From NCBI RefSeq assembly GCF_019459225.1, contig NZ_JAIAZY010000003.1, forward strand, positions 1-64,000: DNA of 64,000 nucleotides. The letters run 5' to 3'. A program made the translations under genes and the position numbers. Source of the DNA: Bacillus sp. IITD106. Its GTDB lineage: Bacteria; Bacillota; Bacilli; Bacillales; Bacillaceae_C. Shown here one piece after another: positions 53,635 through 63,965 of the stretch. The stretch's first letter is position 1. The number at the start of each line of letters is the position of its first letter. The notes below the pieces were generated by a model. That model was given only the letters and a program-made list of their open reading frames with translations, did not search any database and was not told the origin of the DNA.

Positions 53635-54564
53635 ATGCTGAAATATACGTTAAAACGTTTATTATGGGCAATCATTACACTGTGGGTGATTATTACGATT
53701 ACGTTTATCATCATGAAAATTATCCCAGGTAACCCTTTTTACAAAGAGGGCACGATGCCTCCTGCAATTTTTAATAATTTGCAGAAACATTATAATTTGG
53801 ACAAACCAGAAATTGTCCAATATGGATTATATTTAAAATCACTGCTCCAATTAGACTTTGGTCCTTCCATGAAATCTAAGACTTTAACAGTCAATGATTA
53901 TATTAAGAAAGGATTCCCAGTCTCTCTTCATCTCGGGCTGCAGGCGCTTGTTATCGCTATAACGTTTGGTCTGATATTAGGTGTTATTGCAGCACTCAAC
54001 CATAATCGCTGGCCAGATTATTTATCGATGGTTATTGCCATTATTGGAATATCAGTTCCTAGCTTTATTCTGGCAACCTTCCTTATTCAATATTTTGCTG
54101 TTTACTTGAAGATTCTTCCAGTTGCAACATGGAAATCATGGTCCCATACTGTTTTACCATCCATCTCCTTAGCGATGATGCCTACAGCATATTTGGCAAG
54201 ACTTATGAGGTCAAGCATGCTGGAGGTTATGAATCAGGATTATATTTTAACCGCTAAAGCGAAAGGTCTCGCAAGAAGCATGATTATTATAAAACATGCC
54301 ATCAGAAATGCCATTCTTCCGGTTGTGACTGTCTTAGGGATTACGACCGCGAACCTTGTTACAGGCAGCTTCATTATTGAACATATTTTTGGAATTCCAG
54401 GAATGGGAGAAATGTTTGTTAAAAGTATTTTCAATCGTGACTATTCTGTTATTTTAGGGTCTACTGTTTTTTACAGTGCCATTTTAATTTTGTTGATCTT
54501 CGTCGTGGATGTAGCTTATACGTGGATCGATCCTAGAATTAAGGTCGCAAAGGAGAACATCTAA
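53635..54564 (+). CDS. oppB: Oligopeptide ABC transporter permease OppB
   Basis: This 309-residue permease has six spans and the EAA-type loop (AKAKGLARSMIIIKHAIRNA) near residue 205. YTLKRLLWAIITLWVIITIT at the N-terminus is the family's first span. It pairs with OppC in the membrane. AGAGGTGG precedes the ATG. Its last base overlaps the start of oppC. Confidence 0.93.
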   Translation: MLKYTLKRLLWAIITLWVIITITFIIMKIIPGNPFYKEGTMPPAIFNNLQKHYNLDKPEIVQYGLYLKSLLQLDFGPSMKSKTLTVNDYIKKGFPVSLHLGLQALVIAITFGLILGVIAALNHNRWPDYLSMVIAIIGISVPSFILATFLIQYFAVYLKILPVATWKSWSHTVLPSISLAMMPTAYLARLMRSSMLEVMNQDYILTAKAKGLARSMIIIKHAIRNAILPVVTVLGITTANLVTGSFIIEHIFGIPGMGEMFVKSIFNRDYSVILGSTVFYSAILILLIFVVDVAYTWIDPRIKVAKENI

Positions 54565-55493
54565 TGGAAAAACAAATGAATCTTACAGAAGACATGTTTC
54601 AACCTGTTTCAGATAATTTTAAAGAAGCCGAAAAAATAGCTCGTCCATCTATGTCTTATTGGGCTGATGCTTGGCGAAGATTGAAACAGAATAAATTAGC
54701 GATGTTTGGACTTGTTATTATTATTTTATTACTAATTATGGCAATCATCGGGCCATATTTAAGTGGATATTCCTACTATGAACAAGATTTTACGAAAAAA
54801 AATCTCAAGCCGAATGCTGAGCATTGGTTTGGTACGGATACATCAGGCCGTGATTTATTTACGAGAGCTTGGTATGGTGCAAGGATTTCCTTATTTATAG
54901 GCTTTATGGCTGCATTGATTGATTTTCTTGTTGGAGTCTTATATGGAGGAATATCTGCCATAAAAGGTGGGCGCACTGATAATATCATGATGAGGATTGC
55001 AGAAGTTTTATACGCGATTCCTTATTTATTAATGGTTATTTTAGTTATGATTGCGATGAAAAGAGGGATATGGCCAATTATTATCGCGATGACGATTACG
55101 GGATGGATTCCAATGGCACGCTTAGTGCGGGGACAAGTTTTACAATTAAAAGAATTAGAGTTTGTTCATGCGGCAAATGCAATGGGAGCCAATATGGGCT
55201 GGATTTTAAGAAAGCATATGATCCCAAATACACTCGGTCCGATACTTGTAAACCTTACCCTAACTGTCCCTACGGCTATTTTTGCAGAAGCGACATTAAG
55301 TTATCTCGGTTTAGGTGTTCAGCCTCCTCAAGCTAGCTGGGGAACGCTGGTGAACGATGCTCTTGGCAGTATTCATATCGGTAATTTGTATCAACTTTAT
55401 ATTCCGGCCATTTTAATCTCACTCACGATGCTGGCATTTAATGTATTCGGGGACGGACTGCGAGATGCCCTAGATCCGAGATTGCGGAATTAG
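54564..55493 (+). CDS. oppC: Oligopeptide ABC transporter permease OppC
   Basis: This 309-residue permease has six spans; the first is at about 48-70 after a cytoplasmic N-terminus. WFGTDTSGRDLFTRAWYGAR near 91 and the EAA-type loop ANAMGANMGWILRKHMIPN near 208 are diagnostic. It overlaps oppB by one base (TAATG) and precedes oppD by 18 nt. Confidence 0.93.
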   Translation: MEKQMNLTEDMFQPVSDNFKEAEKIARPSMSYWADAWRRLKQNKLAMFGLVIIILLLIMAIIGPYLSGYSYYEQDFTKKNLKPNAEHWFGTDTSGRDLFTRAWYGARISLFIGFMAALIDFLVGVLYGGISAIKGGRTDNIMMRIAEVLYAIPYLLMVILVMIAMKRGIWPIIIAMTITGWIPMARLVRGQVLQLKELEFVHAANAMGANMGWILRKHMIPNTLGPILVNLTLTVPTAIFAEATLSYLGLGVQPPQASWGTLVNDALGSIHIGNLYQLYIPAILISLTMLAFNVFGDGLRDALDPRLRN

Positions 55494-55510
55494 AGAGGGG
55501 TTAAAGGGAT

Positions 55511-56539
55511 ATGGAAAAAATATTAGAAGTGAAAGATTTACATGTATCATTTAACACGTATGCTGGAGAAGTAAAGGCTGTTCGTGGCGTGAACTTTGAC
55601 GTTAAAGCAGGAGAAACAATCGGCATTGTAGGGGAATCTGGCTGCGGAAAAAGTGTGACGGCTAAATCCATTATGAAGCTTTTACCTGCCTCTTCTGTTC
55701 GATATAAACAAGGGTCCATTCAATTTAACGGAAGAAATTTATTGAAATGCTCTGAAAAAGAGATGCAAAGAATACGTGGGAAGCAAATTAGTATGATATT
55801 TCAAGATCCGATGACGTCCCTTAATCCAACGAGTAAAGTTGGAAACCAAATTATTGAAGCTATTTTACGACATAATAAGATTAGTAGAAAAGACGCTTTT
55901 GCTAAAGCTTTAAATATGTTGGAACTTGTAGGGATTCCTCAGCCTTTAAAAAGGATTCATCAATACCCTCATGAATATTCTGGAGGGATGAGGCAGCGCG
56001 CAATGATTGCAATGGCCTTGGCATGCAACCCAAATTTATTGATTGCAGATGAGCCTACAACGGCTTTGGACGTGACGATTCAAGCACAAATATTGGAGCT
56101 TATGAAGGATATACAGCAAAAAACAGGAACATCCATCATATTGATCACTCACGATCTTGGAGTAGTGGCAGAAATGTGTGAGCGGGTAGTCGTGATGTAT
56201 GCTGGACAAGTGGTAGAAACAGCTACGGTCCGTGACCTTTATAAAAAACCACAGCATCCGTATACAGAAGGATTATTAAAATCGATACCGAAGCTAAATA
56301 TGGATAAGAAACAGCCGCTTTCACCCATAATTGGAACTCCTCCAGATTTAGTGGATCCTCCAAAAGGATGTCCATTTTTTGCGAGATGTGAATACGCGAT
56401 GGAAGTTTGTAAACATCATAACCCTGAGCTTGAAGAAGTAAACCCTGGCCAATTTGCGGCTTGCTGGTTGCATCATCCAATGGCGAAGAAAGTGGCTGGA
56501 AAGGGGGAGGCAAATGCCAACACAATTAACAGAAACTAA
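55511..56539 (+). CDS. oppD: Oligopeptide ABC transporter ATP-binding protein OppD
   Basis: This 342-residue ATPase has Walker [10 protein letters not shown] near residue 41, signature YSGGMRQRA, Walker [13 protein letters not shown] and H-loop THDLGV. The C-terminal Oligo-HPY region, [14 protein letters not shown], has cysteines seen in Opp/Dpp ATPases that can hold an Fe-S cluster. GAGGGG precedes the ATG. It overlaps oppF by 26 nt. Confidence 0.94.
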   Translation: MEKILEVKDLHVSFNTYAGEVKAVRGVNFDVKAGETIGIVGESGCGKSVTAKSIMKLLPASSVRYKQGSIQFNGRNLLKCSEKEMQRIRGKQISMIFQDPMTSLNPTSKVGNQIIEAILRHNKISRKDAFAKALNMLELVGIPQPLKRIHQYPHEYSGGMRQRAMIAMALACNPNLLIADEPTTALDVTIQAQILELMKDIQQKTGTSIILITHDLGVVAEMCERVVVMYAGQVVETATVRDLYKKPQHPYTEGLLKSIPKLNMDKKQPLSPIIGTPPDLVDPPKGCPFFARCEYAMEVCKHHNPELEEVNPGQFAACWLHHPMAKKVAGKGEANANTINRN

Positions 56540-57509
56540 TAAAGTAGGTGTTAACGAATCCAAGACCCCTTTAATACAGGTGAAAGATTTAAGAAAATAT
56601 TTTTCTATCGATCATCATCAATTAAAAGCAGTGGACGGTTTAACGTTGGATATATTTCCCGGGGAAACGGTCGGCTTAGTTGGTGAAAGTGGTTGCGGAA
56701 AGTCAACAGCTGGAAGGACGATTATTCGTTTATATGAACCTACTGATGGCGAAGTTTTATATAATGGAAGAAATATTTATTCGTATAAGCAAAGAGAAAT
56801 GGCAAAAATACGCAGGGAAATTCAAATGATTTTTCAAGATCCTTATGCATCCCTAAATCCAAGAATGACGGTGGAAGAAATTATTGGTGAACCGTTTGCC
56901 ATTCATCGTACATTAAGTGGTAAAAAGAAAAAAGAGCGCATTAAGGAATTATTGAAATTAGTTGGATTAAATCCTGATCATATGAGTCGTTTTCCACATG
57001 AATTCAGTGGAGGCCAGCGTCAACGTATAGGCATCGCCCGCGCTCTTGCATTAGACCCGAAATTTATTGTTTGCGATGAGCCAATTTCAGCCCTGGATGT
57101 TTCGATTCAAGCTCAAGTCGTGAATTTACTGAAGGAATTACAAGAAAAAATGGGACTGACTTACTTGTTTATCGCCCATGATTTATCGATGGTTAAGTAT
57201 ATTTCCGATCGTATTCTTGTCATGTATCTTGGAAAAATGGTCGAACTGACGGACAGCGGCAGCCTGTATGATGATCCTTTGCATCCTTATACACAAGCAT
57301 TGCTTTCAGCAGTTCCAATCCCAGACCCGGAAATAAATCGGGAACGCATCGTCTTAAAAGGGGATGTTCCAAGCCCTATTTCCCCTCCAAGTGGATGTGT
57401 ATTCCGCACGCGCTGCCCTGTAGCGATGGAAATTTGTTCGAAGGTAGAGCCGAAGTGGCAGGAAGTTAAACCGGGGCATTTTACTGCGTGTCATTTATAT
57501 GAAGTATGA
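56514..57509 (+). CDS. oppF: Oligopeptide ABC transporter ATP-binding protein OppF
   Basis: This 331-residue ATPase has Walker [10 protein letters not shown] near residue 62, signature FSGGQRQRI, Walker [13 protein letters not shown] and H-loop AHDLSM. The C-terminal [14 protein letters not shown] is conserved. It starts at the ATG after GGGGGAGG, inside oppD. Last gene of oppABCDF, followed by a terminator. Confidence 0.94.
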   Translation: MPTQLTETNKVGVNESKTPLIQVKDLRKYFSIDHHQLKAVDGLTLDIFPGETVGLVGESGCGKSTAGRTIIRLYEPTDGEVLYNGRNIYSYKQREMAKIRREIQMIFQDPYASLNPRMTVEEIIGEPFAIHRTLSGKKKKERIKELLKLVGLNPDHMSRFPHEFSGGQRQRIGIARALALDPKFIVCDEPISALDVSIQAQVVNLLKELQEKMGLTYLFIAHDLSMVKYISDRILVMYLGKMVELTDSGSLYDDPLHPYTQALLSAVPIPDPEINRERIVLKGDVPSPISPPSGCVFRTRCPVAMEICSKVEPKWQEVKPGHFTACHLYEV

Positions 57510-57513
57510 GGTT

Positions 57514-57541
57514 GGAAGGAGCATTCAAGCTCCTTTTTTTC
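57514..57541 (+). terminator. Terminator of the opp operon
   Basis: AAGGAGC pairs with GCTCCTT (6-nt loop), followed by seven Ts. Confidence 0.9.
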
Positions 57542-57557
57542 ATGAATAAAATTATAC

Positions 57558-57586
57558 TTGTGCCTGCATTTAATTTATGATATATT
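57558..57586 (+). promoter_or_regulatory. Putative promoter of the his operon
   Basis: TTGTGC (57558-57563) and TATATT (57581-57586) are spaced by 17 bp, with a start expected near 57593. Confidence 0.5.
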
Positions 57587-57603
57587 TGTAGAAATTAAAA
57601 ATC

Positions 57604-57635
57604 CTTTAGTTTGGTAGAGTGATAACGAACTAAAG
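57604..57635. promoter_or_regulatory. Inverted repeat in the his leader, candidate operator
   Basis: CTTTAGTT and AACTAAAG form perfect 8-bp arms, 16 bp apart, just after the predicted start of transcription and before the hisZ ribosome site. A TrpR-like repressor (YerC/HisR) regulates his genes in some Firmicutes; whether it binds here is inference. Confidence 0.5.
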
Positions 57636-57654
57636 AATTAGGAAGTGATCGAAA

Positions 57655-58779
57655 TTGTTTTTACCAGCTGGAAGTAAAGATGAAATGGGGATTTCCCTCA
57701 ATAATCGTTTTCACGTAATGGAGAAGTTCAGAAAAGTGACGACTCAGAGAGGATATAAGCCCATTTCAACACCGGTTATTGAATATGCATCGACTTTTAC
57801 AAATGAATTTATTGATATGAAATTACAAGATATGATGAAGTGGTTTAACGGTGAGGGGGAAATTGAAGTACTGCGCCCCGACTGGACTACAGCTATTGCG
57901 CGATCACTTTCAACCCAAGAAAAGAAACCACAGAAATGGGCGTATCAAGGGTCGATTTTTAAACGGAATATGCCGGGAGTTGAATACCACCAAATTGGTG
58001 TGGAGATTATTCATCACCCAGAGTTAATGGGAGAAAGCGAATGCCTATTGATGGCGCAGTCTTTCCTGAAAGAGATTGGCGTTGGCACATGCGTTATTGA
58101 ACTAGGACATACTGAAATTTATGAAAGTCTTGTTGCCGAGTTGCAATTATCGAGGGCTGATGCAGAGCGATTACGACAGGCAATGCATGATAAGAAAAAA
58201 GATGAAGTGTATCAAATTGCAATGTCACACAGTAATAAAGAGACAGCTGCAGAGCTTGCATCACTCGTTGATGCGTTTGGTCCTATTGAGATCATAGCTG
58301 AATATGAAGAAAGATGGAAAGAACGAGAAAATATACTCGGTACATTACAGCATATAAAAAAGCTTGCGGAAATCTTAAAACAATCTGGTAGTGGAGAAAT
58401 TCTTGTTGATCTTGGAAGAGTGAAAAATCTTCCTTACTATTCAGGTTTGATGTTCCGAGGATTTTTACAAAATTCCGGAGCTGCTTGCTTTTCAGGAGGC
58501 CGATATGATCGTTTGTATGAGCAATTCGGGGAAAGTATTTCAGCTGTCGGTGTTGCCTTAGACGTTGAAGTGTTAGCAGCACAAGTAAAAGAATCAGATT
58601 CAATGGAAAAAATCTGTATCATTGCGAATGAGGAATCCTTGGCGTTTGCGGAAAAGGTTAGGAAATCTTTTGAGAATAGTATAGTGGATGTCCAATCAGA
58701 ATCCAACGATGCTAAAGATTATCATCAAGTATACGAAATTAAGAAAGTAAACGGGAAGTTTGAGGTGATTGAACGATGA
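57655..58779 (+). CDS. hisZ: ATP phosphoribosyltransferase regulatory subunit HisZ
   Basis: This 374-residue histidyl-tRNA-synthetase paralogue lacks aminoacylation function and activates the short HisG. Visible parts: VIEYASTFTNEF, VLRPDWTTAIARSL and GGRYDRLYEQFG near residue 282. TTG start after AGGAAGTGA. It overlaps hisG by 4 nt, fitting a HisZ-HisG complex made together. Confidence 0.93.
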   Translation: MFLPAGSKDEMGISLNNRFHVMEKFRKVTTQRGYKPISTPVIEYASTFTNEFIDMKLQDMMKWFNGEGEIEVLRPDWTTAIARSLSTQEKKPQKWAYQGSIFKRNMPGVEYHQIGVEIIHHPELMGESECLLMAQSFLKEIGVGTCVIELGHTEIYESLVAELQLSRADAERLRQAMHDKKKDEVYQIAMSHSNKETAAELASLVDAFGPIEIIAEYEERWKERENILGTLQHIKKLAEILKQSGSGEILVDLGRVKNLPYYSGLMFRGFLQNSGAACFSGGRYDRLYEQFGESISAVGVALDVEVLAAQVKESDSMEKICIIANEESLAFAEKVRKSFENSIVDVQSESNDAKDYHQVYEIKKVNGKFEVIER

Positions 58780-59396
58780 AACCTGTTATTGCGCTGACAA
58801 AGGGGAGATTGGAGAAGCAATTTATCCAATTTTTGCAGGAGAGAAACTATGATGTGAACCCTTTGCTTGATAAAGGCAGAAAACTACAAGTTGAAACAGA
58901 TGATTTTTTTGCTATCTTCGCAAAAGGAATAGACGTGACGACTTATGTAGAGTATGGGATTGCGGATCTTGGGGTCGTAGGTGAGGATATATTATTGGAA
59001 GTCCAACCAGATGTATTTGATCTGTTACCCTTTCCGTTCGGTAAATGCAGATTTGCAATTGCAGGGGAACCATCTAATTTGACACCTCTAAGAAAACAAC
59101 GAATTGCAACGAAATATCCAAATATCACGACGAAATATTTCCGTGACCAAGGAAAATCGGTCGACATTGTGAAGCTTGAAGGCTCTGTAGAATTAGCGCC
59201 ACTCCTCGGACTTGCCGACGATATTGTCGATATTGTGGAGACGGGTAATACGTTAAAAGAGAACGGGCTCGTTGTGAAGGAAGAAATGTTAACTATTTCA
59301 GCCCGACTAATTGCAAATCGAAACTCATTGAAACTTAAAAGAGCTATTTTAACTCCATTAATCGATTCGTTCCGAGTAGAGGAGGGCATTATATGA
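58776..59396 (+). CDS. hisG: ATP phosphoribosyltransferase, short form
   Basis: This 206-residue enzyme catalyses the first step of histidine synthesis (ATP plus PRPP). It is the short type that needs HisZ. IADLGVVGEDILLE near residue 62 and DIVDIVETGNTLKENGL near 150 bind PRPP. 4-nt overlaps on both sides. Confidence 0.95.
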   Translation: MKPVIALTKGRLEKQFIQFLQERNYDVNPLLDKGRKLQVETDDFFAIFAKGIDVTTYVEYGIADLGVVGEDILLEVQPDVFDLLPFPFGKCRFAIAGEPSNLTPLRKQRIATKYPNITTKYFRDQGKSVDIVKLEGSVELAPLLGLADDIVDIVETGNTLKENGLVVKEEMLTISARLIANRNSLKLKRAILTPLIDSFRVEEGII

Positions 59397-60676
59397 TTCC
59401 TGTTTATACACGTGAACAGTTTATGGCAGCTTTTATTTCGAGGAAAACAAAAAAACAAGCTTTTGAAGATAATGTTTTAAATACTGTCAAGGAAGTGCTT
59501 GAAAACATCAGGAATTACGGTGAATCTGCTCTAAAGGAATACACATTAAAATTTGATGGTGGAATTCCCGAAAAGTGGGAAGTATCGGAAGAAGAAAGAA
59601 AAGAAGCGTGGAAGCAAGTTCCAGATGAATTGATTGAAGCATTAAAAAAAGCAGCCAATAATATACGTACATTTCATTCGAAGCAATTGCAGCAATCACG
59701 GATGATGGAGATGACGGATGACATTATTTCTGGACAGCTTTTTCGCCCAATCGATCGTGTTGGCGTATATGTACCGGGTGGAACAGCGGTTTATCCTTCG
59801 AGTGTATTAATGAATGCTATTCCGGCTGTGTTGGCGGGTGTCCGCGAGATTGTTATGGCCACTCCTGCTCGTGGTGGCGGAGCAATTACGCCGATTTTAT
59901 CAGTTGCTGCTGATATTGCAGGGGTCCATAAGATTTATAAAATTGGGGGCAGTCAGGCGATTGCCGCTTTAGCTTACGGAACGGAAGAGATTGAGCCTGT
60001 TGATAAAATTGTCGGCCCGGGAAATGCGTATGTGGCTGCAGCAAAGTCGCTCGTTTTTGGTGATGTTGGGATCGAAATGATTGCGGGACCATCTGAAGTT
60101 GCCATCATTGCGGATGAAACAGCAAATCCTAAGTTTGTTGCGGCAGATTTGATTGCACAAGCTGAGCATGATGAAAAGGCAAGGGCTTTTCTTTTTTCAA
60201 CATCTGAAAGAATAGTAGAAGAAACATTGTCTGAAGTAAAAAAACAATGCGCAGAGTTGCCAAGAAGAGAAATTGCGGAGGTTTCACTTATGAATGAGGG
60301 AGCAGCAGTTGTTGTTGGCTCTATTGATGAGGCATTTCAATTAGTTAATGAATTGGCACCTGAACATTTAGAAATTCAAGTTGAAAATGCTCTGCAATAT
60401 TTAAGTAAGGTAAAAAATGCCGGATCCGTATTTATCGGCAGCTTTACCCCAGAGCCTGTCGGCGATTATTTTGCTGGACCAAATCATATTTTACCTACTT
60501 CAGGGACGGCAAGATTCTCTTCTGGGTTATCAGTGGATGACTTCGTGAAAAAAACAACATTTGTCTATTATTCCGAGGATGCTCTGCGCAATGCGGCACC
60601 ATATATTGAAAAAATTGCCACCGAAGAAAAATTAGATGGGCATGCTCGTGCCGTGAAAGTGAGGCTGGAAGGATGA
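59393..60676 (+). CDS. hisD: Histidinol dehydrogenase
   Basis: This 427-residue zinc enzyme oxidises histidinol to histidine in two NAD-dependent steps. RVGVYVPGGTAVYPSSVLMN near residue 120, AGPSEVAIIAD near 228 and GPNHILPTSGTARFSSGLS near 361 carry the metal and catalytic residues. It overlaps hisC by 4 nt. Confidence 0.95.
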   Translation: MIPVYTREQFMAAFISRKTKKQAFEDNVLNTVKEVLENIRNYGESALKEYTLKFDGGIPEKWEVSEEERKEAWKQVPDELIEALKKAANNIRTFHSKQLQQSRMMEMTDDIISGQLFRPIDRVGVYVPGGTAVYPSSVLMNAIPAVLAGVREIVMATPARGGGAITPILSVAADIAGVHKIYKIGGSQAIAALAYGTEEIEPVDKIVGPGNAYVAAAKSLVFGDVGIEMIAGPSEVAIIADETANPKFVAADLIAQAEHDEKARAFLFSTSERIVEETLSEVKKQCAELPRREIAEVSLMNEGAAVVVGSIDEAFQLVNELAPEHLEIQVENALQYLSKVKNAGSVFIGSFTPEPVGDYFAGPNHILPTSGTARFSSGLSVDDFVKKTTFVYYSEDALRNAAPYIEKIATEEKLDGHARAVKVRLEG

Positions 60677-61743
60677 GAAAAGCACTACAAGGGTTAGCCC
60701 CTTATAAAGTAAAACCTGAAATTGATATGATCAGACTCGATAATAATGAAGCATTTATGAGTTTATTGTCATCGATAGACCTTGGAAAATTACAGGAAAC
60801 ATTGATTAATCGTTATCCAGCTGAAAGTTCTGAAGCACTTGTAAAGGCTTATGGGAAATTTAGTGGTTTCCCCGTAGATAATATTATTGCTGGGAATGGA
60901 TCGGATGAATTAATTTCAATTATCTCTCAATATTATCTTGATCCTGGCGATGTCGTGTTCGTCTTGGAACCAGATTTTTCGATGTATGAGAAAAATGCTG
61001 TCATTATGGGAGCAAAGGTAAATCGAATTTTCTTAAATGAGGATTTCTCGTTGCCTTTAGAAAAGATTTTGAATGAAATTGCAACTAGAAAACCTAAGTT
61101 GCTGTTCCTATCAAACCCAAATAATCCGACTGGTCAATTTTATCCGGCAGCAGAAATTGAGCAGCTGATTTCAGCACTTCGTCAAGCGGATGGTTTTCTA
61201 ATACTCGATGAGGCGTACATTGACTTTGCTGGCGAGTCTCCATTTGCCAAAAAAGTATTGGATTATGAAAATCTGATTATTTTAAGAACCGCCTCAAAAG
61301 CTATGGGAATGGCGGCACTAAGGCTTGGGTTTTTAATCGCGAATGATCAAATTATTGAGGGAATCAGTTGCATTAAACCTCCTTACAACGTAAATACCAT
61401 TTCAGCTCAAATCGGTACACAGTTACTGGAAAATCCGAATGTATTGGATCAATTTTTATTAGTGCAGCTTGGTCAAATAGCAGAACTTGAGGAAATTTTA
61501 ACTGAATTTGTCCGCAAGATTGTAGGTGCGAACATTTTTCCAAGTCATACGAATTTCTTCCTCATCAAAATGAATGAAGCAAAAGCACTTGCCGACTTCC
61601 TTTATGAAAGAAAAATAAAAATTCGCTTTTTTGATGATGACAAACTGAAGGCAGTCAGGATCTCAGCAGGTACGAAAGAGGAACATGCGAAGCTCCGTGC
61701 TGCGTTAAACGAATGGAGTGAGATGTATGCGAAGTGCTTCTAA
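60673..61743 (+). CDS. hisC: Histidinol-phosphate aminotransferase
   Basis: This 356-residue PLP enzyme of aminotransferase class I/II transaminates imidazole-acetol phosphate. PLP lysine is in [15 protein letters not shown] near 213; [10 protein letters not shown] near 149 and [10 protein letters not shown] near 178 are typical. In B. subtilis hisC lies in the trp region, so its place inside the his operon differs from that species. It overlaps hisB by 17 nt. Confidence 0.93.
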   Translation: MRKALQGLAPYKVKPEIDMIRLDNNEAFMSLLSSIDLGKLQETLINRYPAESSEALVKAYGKFSGFPVDNIIAGNGSDELISIISQYYLDPGDVVFVLEPDFSMYEKNAVIMGAKVNRIFLNEDFSLPLEKILNEIATRKPKLLFLSNPNNPTGQFYPAAEIEQLISALRQADGFLILDEAYIDFAGESPFAKKVLDYENLIILRTASKAMGMAALRLGFLIANDQIIEGISCIKPPYNVNTISAQIGTQLLENPNVLDQFLLVQLGQIAELEEILTEFVRKIVGANIFPSHTNFFLIKMNEAKALADFLYERKIKIRFFDDDKLKAVRISAGTKEEHAKLRAALNEWSEMYAKCF

Positions 61744-62314
61744 TAAAAGGGAAACGTTGGAAACAAAAATTGAATTGGAATGTCGATTGGATGATCCATC
61801 CGTTGTAGACATTCAAACAGGTGTCGGGTTTTTCGATCATATGATGGAAGCATTCGCGAGACACGGACGAATTGGTTTAACACTTAAAGTAGATGGCGAC
61901 TTACATATCGACAGTCACCACACAGTTGAGGATGCTGGAATCGTACTTGGAAAAGCAATTCGCGAGGCATTAGGAGATAAAAACGGCATTGTACGCTACG
62001 GGTCTTCCTACGTTCCAATGGATGAAACGCTTGGTTTTGCTGCCATTGATATTAGTGGACGACCGTTTCTCCATTTTGAAGGAGAATTCCAAACACCATC
62101 ACTCGGCAATTTTGACACTGAATTAGTGAAAGAATTTTTCAGAGCATTTGCCTTTAATGCCGGAATCACGCTGCATGTTCGCGTATTGTATGGTGAAAAC
62201 ACACACCATAAGATTGAGGCAATTTTTAAAGCGGTCGGTCGTGCATTGGCAGAAGCAATTCGTATTGATCCTAGTATTAAAGGAGTTAATTCGACAAAGG
62301 GTTTGATCGAATAA
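61727..62314 (+). CDS. hisB: Imidazoleglycerol-phosphate dehydratase
   Basis: This 195-residue manganese enzyme has the metal motifs [12 protein letters not shown]-like ([12 protein letters not shown] near 66) and [10 protein letters not shown] near 167. The ATG at 61727 is 8 nt after GGAG; an in-frame GTG at 61718 overlaps that site. It is normally followed by hisH, but here a 188-bp non-coding gap comes next. Confidence 0.94.
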   Translation: MRSASNKRETLETKIELECRLDDPSVVDIQTGVGFFDHMMEAFARHGRIGLTLKVDGDLHIDSHHTVEDAGIVLGKAIREALGDKNGIVRYGSSYVPMDETLGFAAIDISGRPFLHFEGEFQTPSLGNFDTELVKEFFRAFAFNAGITLHVRVLYGENTHHKIEAIFKAVGRALAEAIRIDPSIKGVNSTKGLIE

Positions 62315-62386
62315 CCGTTTAGACTAGGTGATGCAAAGGTGTTAAACGCTAATAGGAATGAATCATTCTCCAATTAATCTGTCAGT

Positions 62387-62452
62387 GTGATTGCTATCCG
62401 GTAGAAATGCAACATATCCGAGAGTAAGGCAGTGATATCCGAGGGCAATCAC
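62387..62452. repeat. Short TATCCG tandem repeat bracketed by inverted repeats
   Basis: TATCCG occurs at 62395, 62415 and 62436 (steps of 20 and 21 bp), the last two as TATCCGAG. The block is flanked by GTGATTGC (62387-62394) and its exact inverse GCAATCAC (62445-62452). It fills the hisB-hisA gap where hisH is expected. No coding remnant is visible there. Confidence 0.7.
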
Positions 62453-62502
62453 CTGCATACTAATGTTTTTAAAATAGAATCTTTGTTTCAGGGGGCTGCA
62501 AA

Positions 62503-63207
62503 TTGAAAATTTTACCTGCGATGGATTTAATAAATGGAAAATGTGTGAGGCTTTATCAAGGAGATTTTAATAAGACAACTCAGGTGGGAAGTGACCCTGA
62601 GTCCCAGCTGAAAACGTTTATTGAAGATGGAGCGGAAATCATTCATATCGTCGATTTAGACGGAGCCCGTTCGGGAAAGCCAGAGCAAATTGAATTGATC
62701 TCAAAGCTTTGCTCAATTAGTACAGTTCCCATCCAAATTGGTGGAGGAATTCGTTCGATTGAAACAGTAAAAGCTTATATTGAAGCTGGTGTAGCGAGAG
62801 TGATTTTAGGAACAGCTGCTATAAATGATGAGCAGTTTTTAAAAGAAGCTCTAGCAAACTATAAAGATTATGTTGTCATTGGCATTGATGCTAAAAATGA
62901 AAAAGTAGCTGTTAGTGGTTGGGAAACAGAAACGGATGTCGATTATATCGAGTTTGCTAAAAAAATGGAAGAACTCGGTGTAAAGCGCATTGTATTCACT
63001 GATATTTCTAAAGATGGAACAATGCAAGGTCCAAATCTTGAACAGCTAAAGAAAATCAATAATGCGGTACAATGCGACATTATAGCTTCAGGTGGAATAA
63101 GAAATCAAGAAGATTTAGATGCTATAGCAGCAATTGGAATCAATGAAGCAATCGTAGGAAAAGCGATGTACGAAGGTACAATCAAATTAAGGGGTGGCGC
63201 TTTATGA
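62503..63207 (+). CDS. hisA: ProFAR isomerase HisA
   Basis: This 234-residue TIM-barrel enzyme isomerises N'-5'-phosphoribosyl-formimino-AICAR ribonucleotide. Catalytic Asp residues are in [18 protein letters not shown] (Asp8) and [12 protein letters not shown] (near 167). It is slightly shorter than the usual 240-245 residues. TTG start after AGGGGGCTG. Overlaps hisF by 4 nt. Confidence 0.94.
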   Translation: MKILPAMDLINGKCVRLYQGDFNKTTQVGSDPESQLKTFIEDGAEIIHIVDLDGARSGKPEQIELISKLCSISTVPIQIGGGIRSIETVKAYIEAGVARVILGTAAINDEQFLKEALANYKDYVVIGIDAKNEKVAVSGWETETDVDYIEFAKKMEELGVKRIVFTDISKDGTMQGPNLEQLKKINNAVQCDIIASGGIRNQEDLDAIAAIGINEAIVGKAMYEGTIKLRGGAL

Positions 63208-63965
63208 CAACAAAGAAAATTATTCCATGCTTAGATGTAAAAGACGGGAAAGTCGTAAAAGGAATCAATTTTGAAGGTATGCGCGAAATGGGAAACCCTG
63301 TTGAAATGGCGAAATCCTATTCTGCAAACGGTGCGGATGAATTGGTGTTTTTAGATATCTCCGCAACAACAGAAGGTCGCGATACGATGGTAGATGTTGT
63401 AAAACGTGTCGCTGAAAAAGTGACGGTTCCGTTTACAGTTGGCGGAGGAATCCGTACGCTCGATGATATAGAACGAATTTTAAATGCTGGTGCTGACAAG
63501 GTAGGAATTAATACGGCAGCAGTTGCACGACCTGAATTGATTGCAGAAGCGGCTAAGAAATTTGGCTCTGAACGCATCGTAGCAGCAGTGGATGCAAAAC
63601 TTTTTCAGGATGGCACATGGCATGTTATGACTCACGGAGGATTAAAGGATACTGGCATTGACGCCGTGGATTGGAGCAAAAAGCTTGAGGAAATGGGAGC
63701 TGGCTCTATTTTACCTACAAGTGTTGACCGTGACGGTGTGAAGGATGGTTATGATTTAGAACTTACGAAAGCGATTGTTGATGCCGTTAATATTCCGGTT
63801 ATTGCATCTGGTGGTTGCGGGAATGCAGAGCATATTGTTGAAGTGTTTGAAAAAACAAACGTAGATGCAGCTTTGGCGGCTTCCATTTTTCACGAAGGGA
63901 TTGTAACCATTGGTGAAGTAAAAGCACTTTGCAAGGAACGAGGAGTTGACGTAAGTGAAGCTTGA
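63204..63965 (+). CDS. hisF: Imidazole glycerol phosphate synthase cyclase subunit HisF
   Basis: This 253-residue TIM-barrel enzyme forms imidazole glycerol phosphate and AICAR. Catalytic Asp11 (IPCLDVKDG) and Asp130 (AAVDAK) are present. HisF normally receives ammonia from HisH. Against the T. maritima enzyme (numbering from memory), Arg5 is Lys, Ser101 is Gly, Glu167 is Ser (GAGSILPTS rather than GAGEILLTS) and Leu170 is Pro. Arg5 and Glu167 belong to the gate facing HisH. No hisH is found beside it. It overlaps hisI by 11 nt. Confidence 0.93.
   Translation: MTTKKIIPCLDVKDGKVVKGINFEGMREMGNPVEMAKSYSANGADELVFLDISATTEGRDTMVDVVKRVAEKVTVPFTVGGGIRTLDDIERILNAGADKVGINTAAVARPELIAEAAKKFGSERIVAAVDAKLFQDGTWHVMTHGGLKDTGIDAVDWSKKLEEMGAGSILPTSVDRDGVKDGYDLELTKAIVDAVNIPVIASGGCGNAEHIVEVFEKTNVDAALAASIFHEGIVTIGEVKALCKERGVDVSEA

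Noticed and set aside
58943-59458. Minus-strand open frame of 171 codons
   Set aside because: Antisense to hisG and the start of hisD; no supporting signal.
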